Shown piece after piece: positions 18,612-26,955 of a stretch of DNA of 64,000 bases; positions within the stretch are counted from its first letter, which is position 1, and the number at the start of each line of letters is the position of its first letter. Below the pieces are notes generated by a model that was given only the letters and a program-made list of their open reading frames with translations, searched no databases and had not been told where the DNA came from. The position numbers and the translations under genes were made by a program. The stretch is taken from contig NZ_CP027231.1 of the NCBI RefSeq assembly GCF_002998435.1, positions 2,087,001-2,151,000 of the forward strand, read 5' to 3'. Source of the DNA: Bacteroides zoogleoformans. GTDB taxonomy: Bacteria; Bacteroidota; Bacteroidia; Bacteroidales; Bacteroidaceae.

Positions 18612-19310
18612 ATGATACCTAAAGTGATTCATTTATGCTGGTTCAGCGATGACCCGTTTCCGGTGGAGATAAAACTCTGTCTGAACACTTGGAAACAGTT
18701 GCTGCCCGATTTCCGGGTGAGGCGTTGGACGTATCAGGAAGCCAAAGCTATCGGTTGCCGATTCATAGACGAGGCATTGGAGGCCAAGAAGTGGGCATTT
18801 GCTGCCGATGCCGTACGTTTTTATGCCGTGTATAGCGAAGGCGGTATCTATATGGATAGCGACATCTTTATCAAGAAGCGTTTCGACCACCTTATACCCG
18901 AACGCGGATTTGTCACCACTTTCGAGAATGAGAACACGCAGTTGCAGGCGGCTTTCTTCATGGGAGAGAAAGGAAACCTGTTCTGCAAGGAAATGTTCGA
19001 GTACTATGAATCAACCCCTTTTCTGAATGCCGACGGCAGCTACAACACCATTATATCACCGGTGGTGATGTTCGACATGGCGAGCAAGAAAGGCTGCCTT
19101 CCCGAAGACAGGGAGCAGCATCCGACTGATGACATCACCATATACCCCTCGCATTACGTGATTCCCCGTCACAAATACCCCTCCACACCCGATACGTTTG
19201 CAGAGCATCGCATCTACGGGAGTTGGAGGAAGCGGAAGTTCGGACGTAAACTGGAACTCTTCGTCAAGCACGTCTGGCTTACTGTACGTTTCAGCCTTTT
19301 GAAGCGGTAG
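18612..19310 (+). CDS. GT32-type glycosyltransferase (DXD sugar-binding region)
   Basis: Protein of 232 aa starting MIPKVIHLCWFS, the standard N-terminus of the Gly_transf_sug family. It has WAFAADAVRFYAVYSEGGIYMDSD with the DXD metal/nucleotide-sugar motif (about residues 65-88). The in-frame ATG 11 codons upstream lies only 5 bp after the end of the -7 box, so 18612 is preferred. It converges on glf with a 20-bp tail-to-tail overlap, and together with glf and the next gene suggests a small surface-glycan cassette. Confidence 0.85.
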   Translation: MIPKVIHLCWFSDDPFPVEIKLCLNTWKQLLPDFRVRRWTYQEAKAIGCRFIDEALEAKKWAFAADAVRFYAVYSEGGIYMDSDIFIKKRFDHLIPERGFVTTFENENTQLQAAFFMGEKGNLFCKEMFEYYESTPFLNADGSYNTIISPVVMFDMASKKGCLPEDREQHPTDDITIYPSHYVIPRHKYPSTPDTFAEHRIYGSWRKRKFGRKLELFVKHVWLTVRFSLLKR

Positions 19311-20415
19311 TTCGCCAAAGCGCAAGGGCGGCGGCAACGGTGTCGTCCATGTCGGCATAGGTGTATTGCGCCAGCCGGCCGCCGAACAACACGCGGCTTT
19401 GCTGCCGTGCCAATGCCTGATATTGCCCGAAGATGCGCATGTTCCGTTCGTCGTTTATGGGGTAGTAAGGTTCCTTGCCCGGTTCAAAAGAGTCGGGGTA
19501 CTCGTAGGTGATGACGGTGAACGGTTGCGTGCCGTACTCAAAGTGCTTATGCTCGATGAGACGCGTGTATGGCACTTCGCGTTCGCAGTAGTTCACCACG
19601 GCGTTGCCCTGATGGTTGTCCGTATCGTCCGGCCGCTTGTGCTCGAAGCGCAGGCTGCGGTATTCCAAGCGTCCGAAACAATAATCGAAATACTCGTCGA
19701 TGCACCCCGTGTAGAGAATCTTGCCGGCCATCCGGTCCAGTTCCTGACGTTGTTCAAAGTAGTTGGTGCTTGTACGCACTTCTATCCCTTCCAGCAGCGC
19801 ATCCGTCAGTTTGTTGTATCCTCCTATGGGAATGCCCTGATAAGGGTCGTCGAAGTAATTATTGTCGAACGTGAAACGGAACGGGATGCGCTTGATGATG
19901 AATGCCGGAAGTTCGGTGGCGGAGCGTCCCCACTGTTTTTCCGTGTATCCTTTGATGAGGCGGAGGTAGATGTCTTTTCCGCAAAGTTTCAAGGCTTGTT
20001 CTTCGAGGTTGCGGGGCGTTTCGATGTGGGCATACGCCGCACGTTGCTCTTCGAGCTTGGCTTTGGCCTCTTGGGGAGTGCGCACGCCCCACAGCCGGTA
20101 GAACGTGTTCATGTTGAAAGGCAGGTTGTACAGCTTGCCGTCGAAAAGGGCGAGGGGAGAGTTGGTGTAGCGGTTGAACTTTACCAGCCGGTTGACGTAC
20201 TCCCACACTTCGGCCCGGTCAGTATGGAAGATGTGGGCGCCGTATGTATGCACATGAATGCCGTCGATATCTTCGCAGTAGATGTTTCCGCCGGTGTGCG
20301 GACGCTTGTCTATCACCAGACAGCGTTTCCCGGCCGCTTTGGCCTCGTGTGCAAAGACGCTGCCGAACAGGCCTGCCCCCACGATGAGGTAATCGTATTG
20401 TTTCTTTGTTTCCAT
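19291..20415 (-). CDS. glf: UDP-galactopyranose mutase
   Basis: Protein of 374 aa from METKKQYDYLIVGAGLFGSV (FAD-binding GxGxxG), with HTGGNIYCEDIDGIHVHTYG and GAHIFHTDRAEVWEYVN, and KQWGRSATELPAFIIKRIPF, all characteristic of Glf. The flavoenzyme interconverts UDP-galactopyranose and UDP-galactofuranose. Much longer upstream frames are open but the family start is at 20415. It begins 5 bp after the stop of the glycosyltransferase gene at 20421-21425, which supports one operon for galactofuranose-containing glycan. Overlaps the convergent GT32 gene by 20 bp. Confidence 0.95.
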   Translation of the reverse strand: METKKQYDYLIVGAGLFGSVFAHEAKAAGKRCLVIDKRPHTGGNIYCEDIDGIHVHTYGAHIFHTDRAEVWEYVNRLVKFNRYTNSPLALFDGKLYNLPFNMNTFYRLWGVRTPQEAKAKLEEQRAAYAHIETPRNLEEQALKLCGKDIYLRLIKGYTEKQWGRSATELPAFIIKRIPFRFTFDNNYFDDPYQGIPIGGYNKLTDALLEGIEVRTSTNYFEQRQELDRMAGKILYTGCIDEYFDYCFGRLEYRSLRFEHKRPDDTDNHQGNAVVNYCEREVPYTRLIEHKHFEYGTQPFTVITYEYPDSFEPGKEPYYPINDERNMRIFGQYQALARQQSRVLFGGRLAQYTYADMDDTVAAALALWRTTASKG

Positions 20416-20420
20416 TCCCT

Positions 20421-21425
20421 TTAGTTCAATGCGTTGAAAGCCTCGTCGAGTGCCTGCTTTATGAAGTAGCCTTCGCCCAGCTGTCTGCCCATCTTCAGGG
20501 CGTTCTCTTTCATTATGCCATATTCTTCTTCGGTCAGTGCTTCCAGAGCATTGTCGATGTCGGCCAGCGAGTCTATGGCTATGCCTATGCGGTGTTCCGA
20601 CACGAACGGCGCCATGGCGGCTTGGCTCCATACGATGACGGGAAGTCCGCTCCGCAGGTAGAACGATGTCTTGTGCGGATTGTTTATCCGCAGGTATTCC
20701 CCCCAGTTGCCCGAACATTCGTCTATGGAGTCGCCGTCCCACACCAGCCCGAAGTCGGCTTCTATCCGGTTTACAAACTCTTCGGAGCTCAGGAAACCGT
20801 GATAGGCGATGTGCCGCCAGTCTTTGGCGTAAGCTTCTTCAAATCCTTTGCCGTAGATGTCCAGAGTCCAGTTGCGGATGTGAGGGTCGAGTTTGTACAG
20901 AAATTCGTTTCTCCATCGTCCCAGTCCGCCGGCATAGACCACCGACCGGGGATGGTGGGGCGTGGCGTATCGGGCGGGTTCGGCCTGCGACAGGTAATCG
21001 AAGATGCCGAGGCAATGCAGGGGCGACAAGCAACCGTGCCGAAGCAGGTGCTCTTTCATCTTCTCGTTGTGCACGATGAGAAAATCCGTGCGCGACAAGC
21101 GGATGTTCTCTTGCTCCGGTGTCAGCTTATGGCGGCGGAAAGCCCCTAAATCGTGGATGACGGTTACCACTTTCGCTCCTTTCAGGTGTGCGAAGACGCA
21201 AGCCGTTTTGTAGAATTTCTTCATGGGGTATTGCAGGAACAGGATGTCTCCGCGTTTCATCTTCGTGAGGATGCGTGCCACCCCGCACACTTTGGCCGTG
21301 AAACGGGCCATCATGCCGTTCTGCTTCCTTGTCGGCGTCAGGTTTCGGAATCCCATTCCTTCTACGATGTCGTCAATGTCGTTTTTGGCCTTGTTGGCCG
21401 ACTGTATGGCTATAAAGTAATTCAT
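20421..21425 (-). CDS. Galactofuranosyltransferase-like glycosyltransferase
   Basis: Protein of 334 aa with a two-domain GT-B look: N-terminal ILTKMKRGDILFLQYPM and AKVVTVIHDLGAFRR, C-terminal VVYAGGLGR, DFGLVWDGDSIDECSG and NNPHKTSFYLRSGLPVIVW. This pattern is shared by the Gtf3/beta-1,6-galactofuranosyltransferase group. Placement immediately upstream of glf on the same strand favours a galactofuranose donor. The acceptor is unknown. Confidence 0.75.
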   Translation of the reverse strand: MNYFIAIQSANKAKNDIDDIVEGMGFRNLTPTRKQNGMMARFTAKVCGVARILTKMKRGDILFLQYPMKKFYKTACVFAHLKGAKVVTVIHDLGAFRRHKLTPEQENIRLSRTDFLIVHNEKMKEHLLRHGCLSPLHCLGIFDYLSQAEPARYATPHHPRSVVYAGGLGRWRNEFLYKLDPHIRNWTLDIYGKGFEEAYAKDWRHIAYHGFLSSEEFVNRIEADFGLVWDGDSIDECSGNWGEYLRINNPHKTSFYLRSGLPVIVWSQAAMAPFVSEHRIGIAIDSLADIDNALEALTEEEYGIMKENALKMGRQLGEGYFIKQALDEAFNALN

Positions 21426-21869
21426 AGGCGTCTGTTGCTGTGCTTTTCAAAAAAAAGAAAGCAGCATGGTTGTTAAGAAGAACAAAGCTAAGCAAACTTT
21501 CTTGCATATCCAATTCGCGGCCCGATTAATTTTGCCCTTACCTGTTTCGACTTGAATCATCAAGGACGGTTCAGCCGCTTTTCCGCCGATTATGCCCTTA
21601 ACGACCTCGTCCGTCTTTCTGCCGGTTTTGCTTGGTTTGGCGGCGATGAGGGTATGTTTGGTCTGTACAAGCGCAACTCGGAAGTGTGGGTCAAGGCAAA
21701 ATACAGCTTTTAGCAGTGTTTTGTTTCGTGCATTTTTGCTCGATTGACGTGGAAAAAACATGACAATAGACAGTTTGTGTGTGCCTTTCAGAAGAAGAGT
21801 GTGTATTGGCTTGATTTTCAGTGGATAATACTCTTCTTTTCTCTTTTCTTCGAGATGGCGTATGTTCGG

Positions 21870-21957
21870 CACCGAGGAACACGTCGTTCCACACCGAGGA
21901 ACACCCTCTTCCTCACCGAGGAACGAGGCTTTCGGCACCGAGATACGATTTGCACCT
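21870..21957. repeat. Tandem array with exact 22-bp period (type B)
   Basis: The 11-bp core CACCGAGGAAC starts at 21870, 21892 and 21914, and a variant CACCGAGATAC at 21936: four units exactly 22 bp apart. Each core is followed by 11 bp that differ between units (ACGTCGTTCCA, ACCCTCTTCCT, GAGGCTTTCGG). Core sequence is unrelated to the other arrays in the window, but the period is the same. Confidence 0.85.
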
Positions 21958-22036
21958 GTCGTATCTATGTATAATATTTTACAAATGAGCGTTCCGGCGG
22001 AAGATGCCTATATGGGAAAACTCAATTTCAGAAAAA

Positions 22037-22083
22037 AAGAGCCATATCATTACTCAAGAAATAGAGTGTGATAGGGCTCTTTA
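22037..22083. terminator. Bidirectional hairpin terminator
   Basis: AAAGAGCCATATCA and TGATAGGGCTCTTT form a stem with one mismatch around a ~19-nt loop, with A-rich and T-rich flanks. It sits just after the stop of the minus-strand lipoprotein gene at 22113. Confidence 0.6.
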
Positions 22084-22112
22084 TTATTTATCTGTTACAA
22101 CCCGTAACTTTT

Positions 22113-22511
22113 CTAATGACTTATATTAGACGCATCCTCATTCAGCTTTATGTCCTTTAGCTTTAGAGAGTAATAAATTGTCACTGCTCCATTAATAGGC
22201 CAAATAACATCCGTGTACAGGTGCTGGGCTGTGCCGCTAAAGACAATCCGCCGATTTTTGTACACCTTGTACTCGTCCTTCATGTTCTCTATCATGAGTA
22301 CATCTGTTACCTCATCTCCTTGCTCAATTTCCGCATAGATAACCCACTTTTCTAATTCGTTGTCATACTCCATGCTTCCTTTGAACGCGCTCAGTTCGAT
22401 GGGCTTTTGCGGTTTCTCCGGATAAATCCGTCTTGTGGTAGGTTCTTCTTTGCTACAACCGAGGCAGAGCGTCAGGCAAAAGAGGATGCTGAAAGGAATA
22501 AAATGTTTCAT
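22113..22511 (-). CDS. Small lipoprotein, truncated duplicate of the neighbouring protease N-terminus
   Basis: Protein of 132 aa with lipobox LCLGCSKEE. Residues 1 to about 125 are nearly identical to the N-terminal domain of the metalloprotease encoded at 22567-24585 (same signal peptide, EKWVIYA, GTAQHLYTD, YYSLKLKDIK). It then ends in a short unrelated tail (NEDASNISH). DNA identity extends over about 370 bp, so this is a recent partial duplication that kept the secretion signal and N-domain without the catalytic part. Expressed product would be a surface or periplasmic lipoprotein. Confidence 0.7.
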   Translation of the reverse strand: MKHFIPFSILFCLTLCLGCSKEEPTTRRIYPEKPQKPIELSAFKGSMEYDNELEKWVIYAEIEQGDEVTDVLMIENMKDEYKVYKNRRIVFSGTAQHLYTDVIWPINGAVTIYYSLKLKDIKLNEDASNISH

Positions 22512-22566
22512 AATGGTAAGGTTTTAAGTATAACATAAATCGCTGTTTAAAATTCTAACTGAAGTG

Positions 22567-24585
22567 CTACTCAATAATCACTCTTCGTTCTTGAGTGTAG
22601 GTGTTGTCAGAAACGACAATGCGATACTCTCCCGAAGTCCATGTACGTGTATCTATCTTCATTTCGTAGGTTTTCTCTTTCTTGGTGTCAGAAAAGAGTT
22701 TTACGCCTCGACCCGTATATACTTCAACTTTACTTATTGAAAGATTGCGGTTTGTCACTTCCGTTTTCTGCGTTACTTCAGGTTTCACCACTCGTATTGT
22801 GATTTCCCCTCTACTGTCATTAAAAGAGATATTGTAATAAGGAACGATTATCTCACAAGGAATTGTGAAGAAATTGGCGGAGGTTCCGCAATTGTTTTCT
22901 GTTCTGATTTTCAGCCAACCATCGGTACAATCGCCTACCCTTAAATTAAACGTGGGGTTTCCCTGCAAATAGCGATGTGCGGAAGTTACCATTTTAAAAG
23001 TGAAATAATTCGATGTGTTGTTGGTAGAAGAGTTATTACTTGCTTTGTCAGTATATTCTAACCTTAGCGTAAAGTCGTCCGAAACGTAAATAGGATTACC
23101 GTGATTCATATTCGTAGTCATTCCGGATTGTCCGTTTACAAACCAATACAAATTTCCTATGTAGGGCGATGGGGGACCGCTTGTGGCAAAGGTTGTCAGA
23201 GAAGTTGTTCCTGCCGGAGAAGTCAGCTCAGCCTCGATTGTATGGTATTGGGAATTCATACCGTTGGAGTTCAGTGTGAGAGTCGGCCCGTTATATGTAT
23301 TTGTCGAGTTCGATAAAGGCTGGTCATCCATTACTGAAGAGGGGAAGAAGGTTTTCACTGTCCAAGAAACGCTTTCATTCGGAGATAGTGCGGAAATGGA
23401 ATAGGAGGCATTGCTGCAAAACATTTTCGGTCCTTCTATTTTCTTGTGATGTATCACTTGCCGGAGAATGCTGCTCTGGTTAATGGATGCATGCATCCGT
23501 TGTATCTGTAAGGGAGTGAAATTAGTGCGGCATGGCTTATGGGAATATGACATCATGTTTGTAGGGTCTGGGTTGTAGCTGTCCCCATTTGCATCCACGC
23601 TTGTTCCTATGTATTCGCAAAAATATGGATGCCACTTTTGCGGATCGGCTGGGGTGTCGGCTATATAGTCACCGGCCGTAGTCGCATTGCTTCCGTTGAC
23701 CAACTCTTTTATTCCGGGTTCTTCATCCCATGTCCCATGATGTGTATGATACAAGCCTAAGCAATGTCCTACCTCATGTGGCAGGGTAGAACCTTCGTGG
23801 TATCGTGATCTGATAATGCATGCGGAGGAAGGAATGTTCTTGGCTTGTCCTATGAATTTGTCTGAATTTTCTTCTGAACTAATAATATAAATGTCTATAG
23901 CATCTGGGTGAGGATTGGTATTGAAGATATTGGCTAACTCTGCCATTGTTCCGAGCGTGTTGTTATGCGCGTCAGAGTCAATATATTCATCGCCGGATAA
24001 ACAGAAACTGATATTAGATCCGGAATAGTAGTTGTTTAAGGAACTTATCACTCCCGGTGAAACGGTAGTTTTATTAAGTCCATTTCCGGCGGAGCTTCTT
24101 ATGACATGCACATAAACGTTCAGAAGATAGTTGCCACTTCCTATGGCACGTGATTGCGGTTCAAAGAACCATGCGGGAGGGGGAGGGGCGGGCGTTCCAC
24201 ACTTTGCGCGTGTTTTTATATCCTTTAGCTTTAGAGAGTAATACTTTGTGTATCCTCTTGCTCCATTATCCGGCAAATTAATATCCGTGTACAAGTGCTG
24301 GGCTGTGCCGCTAAAGACAATCCGCTGATTTTCGTACACCTTGTACTCGTCCTTCATGTTCTCTATCATGAGTATATTTGTTACTTCATCTCCGGGTTCA
24401 ACTCTCGCATAGATAACCCACTTTTCTAATTCGTTGTGATACTTGATACTTCCTTCGAACGCGCTCAGTTCGATAGGCTTTTGCGGTTTCTCCGGATAAA
24501 TCCGTCTTGTGGTGGGTTCTTCTTTGCTGCAACCGAGGCAGAGCGTCAGGCAAAAGAGGATGCTGAAAGGAATAAAATGTTTCAT
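22567..24585 (-). CDS. Secreted zinc metalloprotease lipoprotein (M43/pappalysin-like)
   Basis: Protein of 672 aa: lipobox LCLGC, N-terminal domain (about 25-130), catalytic domain with HEVGHCLGLYHTH near residue 268 (HExxHxxGxxH zinc site) and a later MMSYSHKPCR Met-turn, then Ig-like beta domains. The last ~60 residues (VEVYTGRGVKLF, then SGEYRIVVSDNTYTQ and RVIIE) resemble a type A C-terminal sorting domain of the type IX system, which is unusual with a lipoprotein signal. Extracellular protein cleavage is the likely role. Upstream copy of its N-domain lies 55 bp downstream. Confidence 0.8.
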   Translation of the reverse strand: MKHFIPFSILFCLTLCLGCSKEEPTTRRIYPEKPQKPIELSAFEGSIKYHNELEKWVIYARVEPGDEVTNILMIENMKDEYKVYENQRIVFSGTAQHLYTDINLPDNGARGYTKYYSLKLKDIKTRAKCGTPAPPPPAWFFEPQSRAIGSGNYLLNVYVHVIRSSAGNGLNKTTVSPGVISSLNNYYSGSNISFCLSGDEYIDSDAHNNTLGTMAELANIFNTNPHPDAIDIYIISSEENSDKFIGQAKNIPSSACIIRSRYHEGSTLPHEVGHCLGLYHTHHGTWDEEPGIKELVNGSNATTAGDYIADTPADPQKWHPYFCEYIGTSVDANGDSYNPDPTNMMSYSHKPCRTNFTPLQIQRMHASINQSSILRQVIHHKKIEGPKMFCSNASYSISALSPNESVSWTVKTFFPSSVMDDQPLSNSTNTYNGPTLTLNSNGMNSQYHTIEAELTSPAGTTSLTTFATSGPPSPYIGNLYWFVNGQSGMTTNMNHGNPIYVSDDFTLRLEYTDKASNNSSTNNTSNYFTFKMVTSAHRYLQGNPTFNLRVGDCTDGWLKIRTENNCGTSANFFTIPCEIIVPYYNISFNDSRGEITIRVVKPEVTQKTEVTNRNLSISKVEVYTGRGVKLFSDTKKEKTYEMKIDTRTWTSGEYRIVVSDNTYTQERRVIIE

Positions 24586-24977
24586 AGCGGTAAAGTTTTT
24601 AAAGGTTTGTATTAAAGAACGTGGCTCGAACAGCTTTGCGCAGTGTAATGGACAGAAGCCGACAAAAGATATTATTACAAAATAGCAGATTAAATATTAG
24701 AAAAACAAATGTTTAGCCAAGTTTCTATAATTAATTTTGCCCATCTTGTTTTGCCGGGGCTTTGCAGAGGCATGCCTGCTTGCCGGTTGAGGGCGGGTGT
24801 GTGCCCGTAAGGACAGGAGCAAGTCTATGTCTTGACAAACACCGGACTTTGAGCCGACAGGCGCAAGTGTTTGTCGTGTCAGGCAAAAGCCTTTGTCGCG
24901 TCACACACAAGCCTCTGACGGATGCCGGGAAAGCTGCTGATTATGAGGCGGTAAGGATGATCGTCTACCGAAAAAGG
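24586..24977. other. Gene-free region containing a 22-bp array
   Basis: No gene supported. Holds the type D array (24816-24925) immediately downstream of the LtaS-like gene stop. The remainder (24586-24815) is ordinary AT-rich sequence upstream of the protease gene. Confidence 0.5.
24816..24925. repeat. Five-unit 22-bp-period array (type D, locus 1)
   Basis: Five consecutive 22-bp units start at 24816, 24838, 24860, 24882 and 24904. The shared pattern is CAAG at unit positions 5-8, then TnTG near the middle and GnCA at the unit end (for example GCGCAAGTGTTTGTCG, GCAAAAGCCTTTGTCG, ACACAAGCCTCTGACG). The same pattern recurs at 32763-32872 and 34773-34838. Confidence 0.8.
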
Positions 24978-26765
24978 CTATTCCCCGGCATATCGCCCCA
25001 GATAGTCGAATTGTATCATGCGGTCGGAGATTTCGTATGCCTCTTGCGCATAGGCTGCTTCCTGCGGCGTGACGCTTTCTCCCTCCACCTTCAGTTGGGG
25101 ACTGACGGCGAACCCTTTCTTCGAGGGGTCGAAGATGCTTTGCCCCAGTCCGCTCCAGCAGTAATCGTCGAGGCGGAGCAGGTTCAGCAGCGTGGGATAC
25201 ATGTCTATCTGCCCCATCACCTTGTCGTAGCGCATGCCTATGGGCGAGTTCACCACGATGAAGGGTGTAAACGTCTTGTCGGACACGACACCCTTGCCGC
25301 CGGGGGCGTTGCACAACTCCTCGCGGTGCGAGGCCAGCCCCTCGTGGTCGCCGGTGATGACGATGAGGGTTTCGGCGTATTGCGGCAGCGTCTTCAGGTA
25401 TTCCACAAACCGTCCTATGGCCTTGTCCGTGTAGCGTGCGGTGGTCATGTAGTCGTTCATCTTCTGCGGGATGGCCGGGGAGAAACGCACCTCTTTCAGC
25501 TCTTCGGGCAGTTTGAAGGGGGCGTGTCCCGAATAGGTGACAAGCTGCATGTACACGTTTTCGCCCTGCTTCCATATCTCGCCGTTCTCTATCTTGCGGC
25601 GGCACTGTGCCAGAAAAGCGCCGTCGCCCGTGCGCTTGTGCGTGCCGAAGGCTTCCTCCAGCTTGAAGTCGTGATAGGCTATGATGGTGTCCGTGCCGAA
25701 GCTGTAAGCAATGACGCCCTGATTCCATGTGGACACCTTGTCGATGGTGAGGAGGTAGTTGCGCGAGGCTTTCTTTTGGTGCATGGCTTTCTGCAAGGTG
25801 TGGTAGGTATGGTCGGGGTAGAGGCTGCTGTACGTGCCGCTGTTGATGGGCAGCAGTCCGGCACAGAGCATCAGCTGCGCGTCGATGGAGCGGCCTCCTT
25901 TCACCTGCGTCAGCACACGGGGAGCGTACAGGGTGGTGGAGTCCTTTATCAGCCTGTTGAGGCAGGGCGTGATTTCCTGCCCTTCCACTTCCGTCTCCAA
26001 TACCCAGCTTTCGAGCGACTCGGCAAGGATGACGATGCAGTTGTTTCGTGTGCCGATGGAGTCGGGCAGGGCACGGTGCACGGGCTTCCGGCTCAACCAC
26101 GCCTCTATCTGCTGCCGTGTTTCGGGGGTGAGCGTCTGCTTGCGGCTCATCAGGTCGTGGCACATATCTCCGAACACGGTGTACATGGAGGTGGTGCTTG
26201 CGCACATGTAGGCGTCTTGGCGGACGGCTTTATAGGCCGCGCCGAAACCGCCCTTCAGCAAGGTGGTTGTGGCGAAGAGCACGATGGCGATGCCTGAAAG
26301 CACTGCGTAGCGGCGGTACGACGTGCGCTCACGCATCTGCCTGCGGCGCAGTGCGGGCGGAATGCAGGCAAGGGTGGAGAGGGGGAAAAAGGCGTCGTAC
26401 CAACGGAAAGAGTCGTACACGCTTCCGGTGAAGTCGGCCAGATTGCCCGACAGGGCATAGCTGCTCAAGGGGATGGCCGTGTAGTAGGTGCGGAAATACA
26501 TCAGGTTGGCCACCAGCAGCATGTCCATCAGCAGCATGACGGCTATTTGCGTCTTCCACAGCCGGAAGAAACGGTAGGGCACGAGCAACAGCAGCGTGGC
26601 GATGACTTTCGTGGCGTAGAACTCCACGGTGGAGAACGAAGCGAACGTGGTGGGTATGCTCCAGATGAAGTCGAACAGCAGGAACTTGAAGAACAGGGCG
26701 GTGCCGAACCAAAGTACCATCCGGTCGATGTTGGCGGGGCAACGCGTGAAGCGTGGTCTTGTCAT
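24978..26765 (-). CDS. LtaS-like membrane phosphoglycerol/phosphoethanolamine transferase family
   Basis: Protein of 595 aa with about five N-terminal membrane helices (to ~175) and a periplasmic sulfatase-fold domain. Motifs match the LTA-synthase group: CIVILAESLESW (metal Glu), GGRSIDAQL where the family nucleophile Thr is replaced by Ser, and VITGDHEGL (Asp-His metal site). Gram-negative members transfer phosphoglycerol or similar groups from lipids to glycans. The neighbouring MsbA-type exporter is divergent (190 bp between starts). Substrate unknown. A -7 box TACCTTTG lies at 26819-26826 on the minus strand. Confidence 0.8.
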   Translation of the reverse strand: MTRPRFTRCPANIDRMVLWFGTALFFKFLLFDFIWSIPTTFASFSTVEFYATKVIATLLLLVPYRFFRLWKTQIAVMLLMDMLLVANLMYFRTYYTAIPLSSYALSGNLADFTGSVYDSFRWYDAFFPLSTLACIPPALRRRQMRERTSYRRYAVLSGIAIVLFATTTLLKGGFGAAYKAVRQDAYMCASTTSMYTVFGDMCHDLMSRKQTLTPETRQQIEAWLSRKPVHRALPDSIGTRNNCIVILAESLESWVLETEVEGQEITPCLNRLIKDSTTLYAPRVLTQVKGGRSIDAQLMLCAGLLPINSGTYSSLYPDHTYHTLQKAMHQKKASRNYLLTIDKVSTWNQGVIAYSFGTDTIIAYHDFKLEEAFGTHKRTGDGAFLAQCRRKIENGEIWKQGENVYMQLVTYSGHAPFKLPEELKEVRFSPAIPQKMNDYMTTARYTDKAIGRFVEYLKTLPQYAETLIVITGDHEGLASHREELCNAPGGKGVVSDKTFTPFIVVNSPIGMRYDKVMGQIDMYPTLLNLLRLDDYCWSGLGQSIFDPSKKGFAVSPQLKVEGESVTPQEAAYAQEAYEISDRMIQFDYLGRYAGE

Positions 26766-26818
26766 ACGAAATAAGAGTTTAAGCGTTGGTTTGTGCAGGC
26801 ATTTTTCCCGTCACGGCG

Positions 26819-26929
26819 CAAAGGTAAATAAAAAGGAGAGAAAGCTTGGCGGCTTTTCCGGAAAAAGTGGACTTGGCGTACTAAAGGCGTTGCCTTTGTC
26901 CCGTATTTCCGTTTATTGTCGTATATTTG
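26819..26929. promoter_or_regulatory. Divergent promoter pair
   Basis: Bacteroides-type -7 boxes face opposite ways: TACCTTTG on the minus strand (26819-26826) for the LtaS-like gene and TATATTTG on the plus strand (26922-26929) for the ABC exporter gene, 27 bp before its ATG. Confidence 0.55.
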
Positions 26930-26955
26930 TCCCTGCAATCCACTAACAATTAGCA

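Larger units (their letters stand above)
21426..22112. other. Gene-free region with a 22-bp array and a terminator
   Basis: An open frame on the minus strand (21447-21938) has no family resemblance and crosses the repeat array, so I do not call it. The region holds the type B array (21870-21957) and a hairpin terminator (22037-22083). The rest shows no clear features. Confidence 0.5.

Noticed and set aside
20416..20742. N-terminal extension of UDP-galactopyranose mutase
   Set aside because: The extension overlaps the upstream glycosyltransferase gene in another frame; the FAD-binding motif follows the start at 20415 directly.
21447..21938. 163-codon minus-strand frame
   Set aside because: No family resemblance, and it crosses a repeat array; no promoter or conserved start seen.
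21870..21957. CRISPR array
   Set aside because: Repeats are 11 bp with 11-bp variable parts; CRISPR repeats and spacers are about 25-40 bp each, and no cas genes are present.
24762..26297. 511-codon plus-strand frame opposite the LtaS-like gene
   Set aside because: Antisense to a gene with clear family motifs, and it runs through the 22-bp array.
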